Position numbers and translations under genes: made by a program. A stretch of DNA of 64,000 bases from NCBI GenBank assembly GCA_913058575.1, contig CAJXRF010000001.1, positions 103,056 through 167,055 of the forward strand, given 5' to 3'. The number at the start of each line of letters is the position of its first letter. Within the stretch, counting starts at the first letter, position 1. Source of the stretch: an uncultured Bermanella sp. Lineage in GTDB: Bacteria; Pseudomonadota; Gammaproteobacteria; Pseudomonadales; Oceanobacteraceae. Under the pieces are notes generated by a model, which was not told the DNA's origin, did not search any database, and worked only from the letters and a program-made list of their open reading frames with translations. Below are positions 1 to 7,641 of the stretch, in pieces.

Positions 1-1
1 T

Positions 2-241
2 ACCTTTGATCCGTTATTTGAAGACATACCCAATCATTCGGACTTTTATTTCGTTCACAGCTTTTGTGTTGTATCCGAAGATAAAGAGCTGGTTCAATGT
101 AGTTCTGAACATGGAGGAACATTCACCAGTGCTTTCGTTAAAGATGATGTATATGGTGTGCAGTTCCACCCTGAGAAAAGTCAAGATCATGGTTTAACTT
201 TATTAACCAATTTTATAAAGGTTTGTCATGGTAAAAAATAG
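2..241 (+). CDS. hisH: HisH-type glutamine amidotransferase subunit (partial, 5' end outside window)
   Basis: C-terminal 79 residues of a class I glutamine amidotransferase; the beginning lies left of the window. Reading the second frame gives a continuous peptide with FYFVHSF and GVQFHPEKSQDHG. The latter is the His-x-Pro-x-Glu end of the Cys-His-Glu triad of HisH. It releases ammonia from glutamine and passes it to a HisF partner. The stop overlaps the following hisF start by 14 bases, so the two are translationally coupled. With the downstream WbpG/PseA-like gene this is the HisH-HisF-amidotransferase trio that installs acetamidino groups on surface sugars (known for Pseudomonas aeruginosa LPS). 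A role in sugar modification rather than histidine synthesis is inferred from the neighbours. Confidence 0.85.
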   Translation, partial: TFDPLFEDIPNHSDFYFVHSFCVVSEDKELVQCSSEHGGTFTSAFVKDDVYGVQFHPEKSQDHGLTLLTNFIKVCHGKK

Positions 242-998
242 GTTGATAGCCTCTATTATTGTACGTGATGGTCGGGTGGTACAAAGTGAACAGTTTAAGC
301 ATACAAACGTAATTCACTATGACGCCATACATGCAATAGATAATTTCACCCGTTGGTCGGTTGACGAAATAGTATTGATAAATGTATCTAGAGACAGTAG
401 CGGCCAGCAAAAATTTAAAGAGTTACTGTCGTATGTTACACGAAAATGTTTTGTACCGATCACTGCCGGAGGCTGGATAAATGAATTGGATTATGGGCTG
501 AGTTTAATTTCATCTGGCAGTGACAAAATATTAATTAATACCGCTCTTTACGAAAATCCTAAAATGGTACAGCAACTGATAGAGCGTTTAGGTAAACAAT
601 GTATTGTGGCTTCTATTGATTATCGATATATAAATGATGCACCTATTGTGTGTATTGATAGGGGAGAGAAGTCTATTGGTATTGACCCAGTTAGCTGGGC
701 AAATCAGCTAGACAGTATGGGAGTAGGGGAAATCTATTTAAACTGTATTGACCGAGATGGCAAACGCAAAGGCTATGACTTGAATATTCTGGGTGAAATT
801 TGTCATGCTGTATCTATTCCGGTTATTGCTTTTGGCGGTGTATTTCGCTGGAAGCATTTATTGGAGGGTATTCAAGCTGGAGCTGACGCAGTAGCCGCTG
901 CCAATATATTCCATTATACCGAACATGCTACTAAAAAAGCTAAGCGCTTTTTAAAGGAAGCGGGTGTCAATATACGAGAACCAAGATTTATCAATTAG
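228..998 (+). CDS. hisF: HisF-type cyclase subunit of sugar amidotransferase trio
   Basis: 256 residues, the normal HisF length, with a TIM-barrel pattern: N-terminal LIASIIVRDGRVVQS, then CFVPITAGGWI, ILINTALYENP and C-terminal PVIAFGGV...GADAVAAANIFH phosphate-binding segments. HisF accepts ammonia from HisH. The N terminus carries RDGRVVQ where histidine-pathway HisF usually has KDGRVVKG, so this is a divergent paralogue. Its start is inside the end of hisH, and it is followed 13 bases later by the N-acetyl sugar amidotransferase. As in the wbpG-hisH2-hisF2 sets it probably channels ammonia to that enzyme for amidination of a nonulosonic or uronic sugar. Family call is firm; the pathway is inferred from context. 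Confidence 0.88.
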   Translation: MVKNRLIASIIVRDGRVVQSEQFKHTNVIHYDAIHAIDNFTRWSVDEIVLINVSRDSSGQQKFKELLSYVTRKCFVPITAGGWINELDYGLSLISSGSDKILINTALYENPKMVQQLIERLGKQCIVASIDYRYINDAPIVCIDRGEKSIGIDPVSWANQLDSMGVGEIYLNCIDRDGKRKGYDLNILGEICHAVSIPVIAFGGVFRWKHLLEGIQAGADAVAAANIFHYTEHATKKAKRFLKEAGVNIREPRFIN

Positions 999-1011
999 CA
1001 AAGGTACTAAC

Positions 1012-2304
1012 ATGAAATACTGTACACGTTGTATGTATCCTGAGAATGCCAAGCCCACTATTATCTTTGATGAAGAGGGGGTTTGTAGTGGTTGTCGTTA
1101 CCATGAAAGTCGACAGTATTTAGAAATTGACTGGGATGAACGCTGGCAGATGTTAGAAGAAATCGCCGCCGAAGCTAAAGTTATGGCTAAAGAAAGAGGG
1201 AATTCCCACGATTGTATAATACCGGTAAGTGGCGGAAAAGATTCCCATTATCAAGTTTGGTTGTTAAAAGAAAAGCTAGGTTTAAATCCACTATTAGTTA
1301 CTTTCAATCACGCTTATAACACGCCTTCAGGTGTGGCTAACTTAAGAAACTTAGCAGAAAAATCAGGGTGTGATTTGGTCCGATACAGTGCTGGTTTGGA
1401 TAGTGTTCAGAGAATTTCTAGTTACATGTTAAAGGAGGTGGGTGATTTAACTTGGCATTATCATGCAGGGATTCGTACCTTTCCATTTCAAGTCGCAGTG
1501 CAGCGTAATATTCCTCTAATAGTTTGGGGAGAGCATGGTTTTGCCGAATTAACAGGTTTGGTCTCCATTGAAGATTTTGTTGAGCATACTCGCTGGGCCC
1601 GTAAAGAACACGACATGCGTGGATACGAACCAGAAGAGTTAATTGGTAAAGGTGGCATTAGCCTTGGGGATATTGCTCCTTATGTTTATCCCACTGATGA
1701 TGAACTGGAAAAAACAGAAGTTAGAGGGATTTACCTCAGTAACTTTATAAATTGGGATGCTAAAAAACAAGCCGAAATCATGATTAAGGAATGGGGGTTC
1801 TCGGGAGTACGTTATAAACGACAGCGATCATTTAATTTGTATTCTAAAATAGAGGATCATGCCAATGATATACATGATTATTTAAAATATCTAAAATTTG
1901 GTTATGGCCGCTCTACCGATGATGCCAGTACTGAGATACGGCACGGCCGAATGACCCGCGAAGAAGGCATGGCCATGGTTAAGGAATATGATGCGAAAGA
2001 ACCTGAATCCCTTAGCGAATATTGCCGATTCTTAAAAATATCGGAACAAGAGTTTTATGATTTGGTTGATCCTATGCGAGATACAGATATTTGGGAAAAA
2101 GACGAATTCGGTTCATGGAATATCAAAGACTCTGTATGGATGCAAAGAGTTGGTGAGAATGAAGAAAATGCAAGAATAAATCAAAGTGAAGATAGAACGT
2201 TTGGGCCTGAAAATAGGAACCTGTATTACAATGAGATGGATCCGCCAGAACCCCATGATGATGTTAATTACCAAACTTGGAATAAAAAATTCACGGTTTT
2301 ATAA
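1012..2304 (+). CDS. N-acetyl sugar amidotransferase (WbpG/PseA/LfnA family)
   Basis: 430 residues from the ATG at 1012, which follows AAAGGTACTAAC; an in-frame upstream start overlapping hisF is less likely because family members begin MKYCTRCxxP. Features: N-terminal Cys cluster CTRCMYPENAKP...GVCSGCRYHE (probable zinc site), then the PP-loop ATP-pyrophosphatase motif IIPVSGGKDSHYQ near residues 77-90. Family members convert an N-acetyl to an acetamidino group using ATP and ammonia supplied by HisH/HisF; PseA does this for pseudaminic acid in Campylobacter. All three subunits sit adjacent here. The exact sugar (pseudaminic, legionaminic or related) cannot be read from sequence. It acts in the cytoplasm on a nucleotide-activated or free sugar. 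Confidence 0.88.
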   Translation: MKYCTRCMYPENAKPTIIFDEEGVCSGCRYHESRQYLEIDWDERWQMLEEIAAEAKVMAKERGNSHDCIIPVSGGKDSHYQVWLLKEKLGLNPLLVTFNHAYNTPSGVANLRNLAEKSGCDLVRYSAGLDSVQRISSYMLKEVGDLTWHYHAGIRTFPFQVAVQRNIPLIVWGEHGFAELTGLVSIEDFVEHTRWARKEHDMRGYEPEELIGKGGISLGDIAPYVYPTDDELEKTEVRGIYLSNFINWDAKKQAEIMIKEWGFSGVRYKRQRSFNLYSKIEDHANDIHDYLKYLKFGYGRSTDDASTEIRHGRMTREEGMAMVKEYDAKEPESLSEYCRFLKISEQEFYDLVDPMRDTDIWEKDEFGSWNIKDSVWMQRVGENEENARINQSEDRTFGPENRNLYYNEMDPPEPHDDVNYQTWNKKFTVL

Positions 2305-2321
2305 GATTAATTAGGGAGTTA

Positions 2322-3392
2322 ATGATGTCTGTTAATATTCGAGGTAAACAAATTGGTGATGGTGCCCCTTGTTATATAACATTTGAGGCTGGGCCAACTC
2401 ACAACGGAGTTGAAAGCGCTATTGAACTGGTAAAGCTCGCCAGTGCAAGTGGTGCAGATGCCATCAAATTTCAAATATTTAACCCTGATAAACTTGTGGC
2501 CGATAAAGCACAATTATTTTCTTATGATATTCTATTAGACCGGGACAGTGGTGAAACAAAAACAGTTTCTGAACCCCTATACAATATTCTAAAAAGACGT
2601 TCATTAACCAATGAAGATTGGAAAAGAGTTAAAAAGGTTGCCGATGAATTGAATTTGGCCTTTTTTGCAACAGTGGGATTTCAGGAGGATTTAGAATTTT
2701 TAACTGAAATTGGCTGCGATTCCATAAAGATTGCCTCAGCTGATGTGAACCACTTCCCACTGTTAGAGCAAGCGGCTAAGACAGGCATGTGCATACAATT
2801 GGATACAGGCAATGCCAGTCTTGGTGAAATAGAACAAGCCGTGGATGTTTTAGTTGGTAATGGTAATGATCAAATTATTATTCATCAGTGTCCTTCAGGG
2901 TACCCTGCGCACCTTTCCAGTATTAATTTAAATATGATAAAAACCCTTAAAACTATGTTTCCCTATCCCGCAGCCTTTTCTGATCATTCGCCGGGCTGGG
3001 ATATGGATATTGCGGCATTGGCAGTGGGAGCTGACCTTCTAGAGAAAACGATTACCTTTGATCGCTGTACCCCTAGTGTAGAGCATTTAATGTCAATTGA
3101 AGGAAACGACTGTACTAAATTCATTCAATCAATTCGAGATGTAGAAATTGCATTGGGTGGCGCCAGAAGAATCATTGGCCAAGAGCAAATGATTAATATT
3201 GCAAAAGTGCGCCGCAGTGCGTTTATCAATAAGGATCTGAGTGCAGGTATGGAAATATCTATGGCAGACTTAGATTTTCGTCGACCAGGCAATGGTATCC
3301 CCCCGTCAGATTATAAGCGCCTTATTGGAAGGACGTTAACTCAAAGCCTTTCTCATGGCGATCAACTCGGTTGGCATCATATTGAATCATGA
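2322..3392 (+). CDS. NeuB-family nonulosonic acid synthase (first of two paralogues)
   Basis: 356 residues; AGGGAG at 2313-2318 serves ATGATG at 2322/2325, and the second ATG has the better spacing. N-terminal NeuB TIM barrel with FEAGPTHNG, GADAIKFQ, DSIKIASADVNHFPLL and AAFSDHSPGWDMD...GADLLEKTITFD, followed by a C-terminal SAF (antifreeze-like) domain with RRSAFINKDLSAG. NeuB enzymes condense phosphoenolpyruvate with a 6-carbon amino sugar to make a 9-carbon sialic acid-like sugar. It differs clearly from the PseI at 5739-6803 (FEAGPTHNG against AELSGNHNG), so it probably uses another substrate, such as a legionaminic-type precursor; that is inference. Its stop overlaps the next gene by 4 bases. 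Confidence 0.85.
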   Translation: MMSVNIRGKQIGDGAPCYITFEAGPTHNGVESAIELVKLASASGADAIKFQIFNPDKLVADKAQLFSYDILLDRDSGETKTVSEPLYNILKRRSLTNEDWKRVKKVADELNLAFFATVGFQEDLEFLTEIGCDSIKIASADVNHFPLLEQAAKTGMCIQLDTGNASLGEIEQAVDVLVGNGNDQIIIHQCPSGYPAHLSSINLNMIKTLKTMFPYPAAFSDHSPGWDMDIAALAVGADLLEKTITFDRCTPSVEHLMSIEGNDCTKFIQSIRDVEIALGGARRIIGQEQMINIAKVRRSAFINKDLSAGMEISMADLDFRRPGNGIPPSDYKRLIGRTLTQSLSHGDQLGWHHIES

Positions 3393-4111
3393 AAACTTTA
3401 ACCATCATCCCTGCCAAAGGGGGTTCTACCCGTCTAGCGCGTAAGAATATTTTAACTATGCACGGAAGATCCTTAGTTCAGCACGCCTATGATGCAGCAC
3501 GAGAAAGCGGGGTTTGTGGTGACATAATGGTTTCAACTGAGGATGAAGCCATCGCCAAACATGCAATTGAAATAGGCGCTTGGTTACCTTTTCTGCGACC
3601 TTTTAATCTGGCTATTGATCCTGCTGGAGTAGAAACCGTCGCTTTATATTGCTTATCTGAATTAGAAAAAAAAGGTTATTCCTATCAAAAACTGATCATT
3701 CTACTGCCCACATGTCCTTTAAGAAACGCTCATGACATTAAAAATGCGGATAATATATTTAAAGAGAGTAAGGCTTCTCGTTTAATGAGTGTGTGTGAGT
3801 ACGATCACTCACCGTACTCTTCGTGGATTCATTCTAATAACAATATAGATAATAAACAAAACACTGAAATAAAGCCGCTTTTTGAACAACATTACCAGAA
3901 GAAGAGCCAGCAGCTGAAAAAAAGTTATCGCTGTAATGGGGCTATTCATATTCTTGATATAGAGGAGTTTAAATTAACAAAAAGCTATACAAAGCAACCT
4001 TTATTCTGTTACGAAATGCCTCGCGACCGCAGCGTTGACATAGACACGAAAGATGATTGGGTGTATGCAGAATGGTTGATGGCCAAGAATTTAACTGGCG
4101 AGTTAGCTTAG
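3389..4111 (+). CDS. CMP-nonulosonic acid cytidylyltransferase (NeuA/PseF/LegF family)
   Basis: 240 residues. N-terminal IIPAKGGSTRLARKNI is the CTP-binding signature (consensus IPARGGSKRIPxKN). VSTEDEAIAKHA and the PTCPLRNAHDI segment are typical of CMP-sugar synthetases. It activates the 9-carbon sugar with CTP for transfer by a Maf enzyme. The start overlaps the preceding synthase stop (ATGA), and the gene ends one base into the GTG start of pseG, so this is a tight operon. K-G-G-S-T-R replaces the usual R-G-G-S-K-R, a modest deviation. Whether it loads pseudaminic acid (PseF), the product of the neighbouring NeuB-like enzyme, or both is not decidable from sequence. Confidence 0.85.
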   Translation: MKTLTIIPAKGGSTRLARKNILTMHGRSLVQHAYDAARESGVCGDIMVSTEDEAIAKHAIEIGAWLPFLRPFNLAIDPAGVETVALYCLSELEKKGYSYQKLIILLPTCPLRNAHDIKNADNIFKESKASRLMSVCEYDHSPYSSWIHSNNNIDNKQNTEIKPLFEQHYQKKSQQLKKSYRCNGAIHILDIEEFKLTKSYTKQPLFCYEMPRDRSVDIDTKDDWVYAEWLMAKNLTGELA

Positions 4112-5145
4112 TGTCATCTGGAGTTTTATTTCGTACTCACTATGGGGGGGGGATTGGTCATGGCCATATAATGCGGTGCTTATCAATTGCTTCTATTTTA
4201 CAGGAAAAGGGTTTTGACTCAGTATTTTTACTTGATCAAAAAGTTGAAGATGAATTGTTAGATTTAGAAAAATATAAGTGTTACTTCTTAAATGAATTTA
4301 ATTCCAGGGAATACTTTGAAGACAAAAAAGAAATGGGTGAAGAAGATAAAATCATTGAGTGCATGAAAAGCCATAATTTAAAAATATTATTTTTTGACAA
4401 GTATTTAATATCAAATGAACTGCTAAAAAATCTTAAGGATAAGGGGTGTTTTATAGCGGGATTTGATGATTTTGGGCATCGAAATTACTTTTATGATTTA
4501 CTGATTGATCATAATTATATTAATAAAAATCAAGATAGAGAAAGCAGAGTGCTTGGAGGATTAGAGCATTGTGTTCTAGATGGAAAATTTAAGCATTCAA
4601 AAGACACTAGGCAACTTTCAAAGGCTAACGCTAATAGTGACGTTAAGTTAAATCTATTTGTTAATTTAGGCGGTGGCTGTGTATTAGAATATGAAAAAAT
4701 AATATTGGAAGCATTTGATGCCATGGATATGAATAATAAGTTTAATGTTTATTGGTTAGATAGTAATAAAGCATCTGGACTGAACTTTGAGAATTATTCA
4801 AAACGATATATTGAAAAAATTCCGTATGTAAACAATATGGCGAAGTTCTTGTTGGATATGGATGTTGCGATTGGCAGCTGTGGTGTTAATGCTATTGAAA
4901 GGTGTGCTATGGGCATACCATCTTTAGTATTTAAAACAGTAGAAAATCAAAGTAGAAATTATCAAAACCTGATTAAGAAGAGGTTGGTCATTCCTGTCCT
5001 AAATAAACTTGATATTGCAATAAAACTTGATGAGTTATATAGAAGTCCCCAAGTTTTGGAAAGGGAATCTGATTATTGTCGGTCAAAAATTGATGGAAAA
5101 GGTGTGTATAGGGTTGCTGATAAAATAGAATTCATTTTAAACTGA
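4111..5145 (+). CDS. pseG: PseG: UDP-2,4-diacetamido-2,4,6-trideoxy-beta-L-altropyranose hydrolase
   Basis: 344 residues if GTG at 4111 is used. An ATG at 4057 is in frame but would add 18 residues read from inside the upstream gene, and PseG proteins normally begin a few residues before VLFR; GGCGAG at 4097-4102 suits the GTG. The N terminus VLFRTHYGGGIGHGHIMRCLS has the family GxGHxMRC signature with the catalytic His of the GxGH element. The C-terminal half is glycosyltransferase-B-like: GSCGVNAIERCAMGIPSLVF. PseG removes UDP to give the 6-deoxy-AltdiNAc used by PseI. Codons 12-14 are an uninterrupted G9 run. AT-rich codon use resembles the rest of the island. Confidence 0.88.
   Translation: MSSGVLFRTHYGGGIGHGHIMRCLSIASILQEKGFDSVFLLDQKVEDELLDLEKYKCYFLNEFNSREYFEDKKEMGEEDKIIECMKSHNLKILFFDKYLISNELLKNLKDKGCFIAGFDDFGHRNYFYDLLIDHNYINKNQDRESRVLGGLEHCVLDGKFKHSKDTRQLSKANANSDVKLNLFVNLGGGCVLEYEKIILEAFDAMDMNNKFNVYWLDSNKASGLNFENYSKRYIEKIPYVNNMAKFLLDMDVAIGSCGVNAIERCAMGIPSLVFKTVENQSRNYQNLIKKRLVIPVLNKLDIAIKLDELYRSPQVLERESDYCRSKIDGKGVYRVADKIEFILN
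4144..4152 (+). repeat. G9 homopolymer within pseG
   Basis: Nine consecutive G, read as three Gly codons (residues 12-14 from the GTG start) just before the GxGH active-site motif. The frame is open in this copy. Poly-G runs of this size are known phase-variation sites in flagellar glycosylation genes of Campylobacter; that this one varies is inference. Confidence 0.75.
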
Positions 5146-5261
5146 CAGGAATTTAAGCAGTTGGATATTACTTCTTTATGTCCATTTTTTTTAGGGGGCT
5201 GAAAATAATTTGAAAGCGAAATTCAATTTTTTGTAGGGAATATTGAACTAGTGAGGCTTAT

Positions 5262-5277
5262 TGGCTTAATAGTTGTT
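5262..5277 (+). promoter_or_regulatory. Possible weak sigma-54 promoter before the acetyltransferase
   Basis: TGGC at 5262-5265 followed at the right spacing by TTGT at 5273-5276. The -24 half matches the RpoN consensus, but the -12 half has TTGT in place of TTGC. It lies 29 bases before the ATG at 5306. Low confidence. Confidence 0.3.
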
Positions 5278-5305
5278 TGGTTAGACAAGGATTGGTACTA
5301 GACTT

Positions 5306-5761
5306 ATGACGGGTTCTCCGAGTTTTAAACTGCGAAAAGCAACCTTGCAAGACGTTGATATTACCTATCAGTGGCAAATACACCCTGCAGTTAGACGTTT
5401 CTCAAGAATTGAAACCCCTCCCGATTTTGAAGACCATCAAAATTGGTTTGTGCAGTCATTGAAAAATAGGTATCGAGAAATATGGATATTTGAATCTGCT
5501 GGTCAACCGATAGGGCAATTAAGGGTGGATATAGGAGATAAAAATGAAGTCTCTATTTTAATTTCGCCTGATGTTACAGGTAAAGGGTATGGAGACGTCG
5601 CCTTGAAATTAATTTGTGACTACTATAGGGATATTGATTTATGGGCCTACGTTAAAGTTGATAATATAGCTTCAATTAAACTATTTACTAAAAATAAATT
5701 TGTGCACCAGTATGGTAACTGGTACATGTTACGCTCAATTAAGTCAATGTATTCTGGTTGA
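5306..5761 (+). CDS. GNAT N-acetyltransferase, PseH-like
   Basis: 151 residues, a single GNAT domain: LRKATLQDVDITYQWQIHPAVRRFS at the start, then PIGQLRVDIG and the acetyl-CoA pyrophosphate loop ISPDVTGKGYGDVAL near residues 91-105. The first part resembles the acetyltransferase domain that in many species is fused to, or next to, PseG. In the pseudaminic acid pathway PseH acetylates the 4-amino group of UDP-4-amino-4,6-dideoxy-AltNAc, the step before PseG. It stands 160 bases after pseG and its 3' end overlaps the convergent pseI by 23 bases. Assignment to PseH rather than another sugar N-acetyltransferase rests on context. Confidence 0.72.
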   Translation: MTGSPSFKLRKATLQDVDITYQWQIHPAVRRFSRIETPPDFEDHQNWFVQSLKNRYREIWIFESAGQPIGQLRVDIGDKNEVSILISPDVTGKGYGDVALKLICDYYRDIDLWAYVKVDNIASIKLFTKNKFVHQYGNWYMLRSIKSMYSG

Positions 5762-6803
5762 ATAGCTCATGACTCAAGGGAGTTCCAGATTTAATATCCT
5801 GGTTTACCTTGCAACCAAGCACCTTTTCATACTCTATAGGTTGTAAACCATAGCTAGGTCTAATTATTCTTGTATTTTCTTTCGTTAACTCTTGATTTTT
5901 ACCTATATCCTTAACGATATAGATAGAACGACGAAATTGTGTATTTTCTTTTTCACATTCTTTTAGTCCGAAGTCATGGCTCCCCATACATTTAAAAGCA
6001 AGCTTTACATCGCGGCACAAATGAGCAAACTCTTCAGGCTGTAATGAAAATTCACTATCAGGTCCTCCATCATCCCTGTTAAGGGTAATGTGTTTTTCTA
6101 TAATGCTGGCACCCATGCTGGTAGCGCAAACCGAAGTTAGTGTTGTTAAGGTATGATCAGAAAGACCCACTGGGCAAGAAAAATTTCTTTTAAGAAGCTC
6201 TATCCCCTTTAAGTTTATGTCATCTATCGGAGTAGGGTAACCACTTACACAGTGCAATAAGCAAAATGGTGATTCACTGGTTTCTTGTATACTTTTGATG
6301 GCTAGTTTAATTTCTGAAAGATTTGCCATTCCGGTTGATAAAATAATAGGCTTTCCAGTCGATGCTACTTTCTTTATTAGTGGAATATCGGTTAGTTCAA
6401 AAGAGGCTATCTTATAGGCTGGTACGTTTAGGGTTTCTAAGAAATCGACAGAAGTCTCGTCAAATGGCGAGCTAAAAGCTAATAAGCCTAATTTATTGGC
6501 ATAGTTAAACAATTCTTTATGCCACTCCCAAGGTGTATGTGCCCATTCGTAGAGCTCATACAAAGACTTTCCTTTCCATAACCCATCTTTTATTTGAAAA
6601 TCAGAGGCCGTGGATGGAATGGTCATGGTATCTGCTGTGTAAGTTTGCAGTTTAATGGCATCCACGCCAGCTTTAGCCGCAGCTTCTACAAGGGCTAACG
6701 CTGTTTTTAGTGAGCCATTGTGATTACCGGACAACTCAGCAATAATAAAAGGAGCGCTAGTTGCGCTGATGGATCTAGTTCCTATTTTTAAGTAATTTGT
6801 CAT
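5739..6803 (-). CDS. pseI: PseI: pseudaminic acid synthase
   Basis: 354 residues from the ATG at 6803; a TTG five codons upstream (6818) is possible but starts poorly, and family members begin with the YLKIG...PFIIAELSGNHNG block. NeuB barrel motifs: AELSGNHNGSL, GVDAIKLQTYTADTMT, VPAYKIASFELTD, PIILSTGMAN, GLSDHTLT and ASIIEKHITLNRDDGGPDSEFSL, then a C-terminal SAF domain (RRSIYIVKDIGKNQELT). These are characteristic of PseI, which condenses PEP with 6-deoxy-AltdiNAc to pseudaminic acid. It is the last gene of the minus-strand operon after maf and the APS-kinase remnant and converges on the acetyltransferase. With PseG it shows that pseudaminic acid is made; PseB, PseC and a dedicated PseF are not seen here. 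Confidence 0.92.
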   Translation of the reverse strand: MTNYLKIGTRSISATSAPFIIAELSGNHNGSLKTALALVEAAAKAGVDAIKLQTYTADTMTIPSTASDFQIKDGLWKGKSLYELYEWAHTPWEWHKELFNYANKLGLLAFSSPFDETSVDFLETLNVPAYKIASFELTDIPLIKKVASTGKPIILSTGMANLSEIKLAIKSIQETSESPFCLLHCVSGYPTPIDDINLKGIELLKRNFSCPVGLSDHTLTTLTSVCATSMGASIIEKHITLNRDDGGPDSEFSLQPEEFAHLCRDVKLAFKCMGSHDFGLKECEKENTQFRRSIYIVKDIGKNQELTKENTRIIRPSYGLQPIEYEKVLGCKVNQDIKSGTPLSHELFNQNTLT

Positions 6804-6868
6804 TTTTATGATAGCCAATTTTTAGGATGTTTATTATAGATAATTGAGGACTTTATTGGTAAGTTTTC

Positions 6869-7637
6869 TTATAGCGATTCTGGGTAATATAGACTAAATA
6901 TATCTTCTAGGTGATCAATTACTTCTTCTTTCATTTTATTCGTTAGATAGTCAATGTTGTTCTTGTCTCTATTTTTGTCAATTTTATTCCCTACATATTT
7001 TGGGTATGACCCAGGATTTAAGGTTGTTGATAACTCGTTCTCTTCTATTTCAAAAAAATTGTATATTTTATTTAAAACTATTCTATTCGCAGAATCATCT
7101 GCACTCATGATTGAAGTGTTGACTATTAGATTAGGATTTTCGGGTTCTTGGTAGGGTGAGCTGATACCGGTGAAATTCTTAATCTTTCCTTGTTTAGCCA
7201 ATTTATATAGCCCTTTGGTGTCTCGATTCTCACAAGTCTTCAAATCACAATTACAAAAAATCTCTATAAATTTATTCTCTTTAATAATTTTTTTGGCCAT
7301 AATTCGATCGTCCTTGAATGGAGAGATTGCTGGGCAAATCACTATGAAACCTGCATCATTGAGTATGTTTGCCACCTCACTAATTCTACGGATATTCTCC
7401 TTTCGGTCATATTGGTTGAAGCCAAGATCTGAACTAAGGCCATGGCGGATGTTGTCTCCATCTAGAACATATGTATTTATGTTCATTAAATGAAGCTCTC
7501 TACTAATGATCTGGGCTATTGTAGATTTTCCAGACCCAGATAGGCCAGTTATCCAAATAGTGATCGATTTAAGGTTTTTTTTTCAATCTATCTTGCACTG
7601 TTACACTTTGCTCATGCCAAGTGATATTTTGATTCAT
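6869..7637 (-). pseudogene. APS kinase (CysC family) with a homopolymer frameshift
   Basis: The reading starts at the ATG at 7637, 4 bases after the maf stop, behind AGAGGA. It gives MNQNITWHEQSVTVQDRL, the usual CysC N terminus, then hits a stop just after a run of nine A (plus-strand T at 7575-7583). With eight A the frame would continue through LKSITIWITGLSGSGKST (Walker A, about 7523-7546), DGDNIRHGL and FTGISSPYQEPENPN, all typical of adenylylsulfate kinase. As it stands, the second frame has a stop immediately before the A-run and no start before the P-loop; the first ATG there is at 7486. Options: phase-off state, transcriptional slippage, true pseudogene, or assembly error. The rest of the frame is intact and unusually well conserved for a dead gene. 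An APS kinase without sulfurylase genes nearby suggests a role in filament-glycan sulfation or a related phosphorylation; this is speculative. Confidence 0.85.
7575..7583 (-). repeat. A9 homopolymer (coding strand) disrupting the APS kinase frame
   Basis: Nine T on the plus strand, A9 in the sense of the gene, flanked by TTG and CC. Removing one base restores a full-length APS kinase with its P-loop; the present length gives a stop two codons later. Confidence 0.85.
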
Positions 7638-7641
7638 ATCG

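Noticed and set aside
6-197. 63-codon open frame at the left edge
   Set aside because: It is a different frame of the HisH end; the adjacent frame contains the diagnostic FHPEKS motif.
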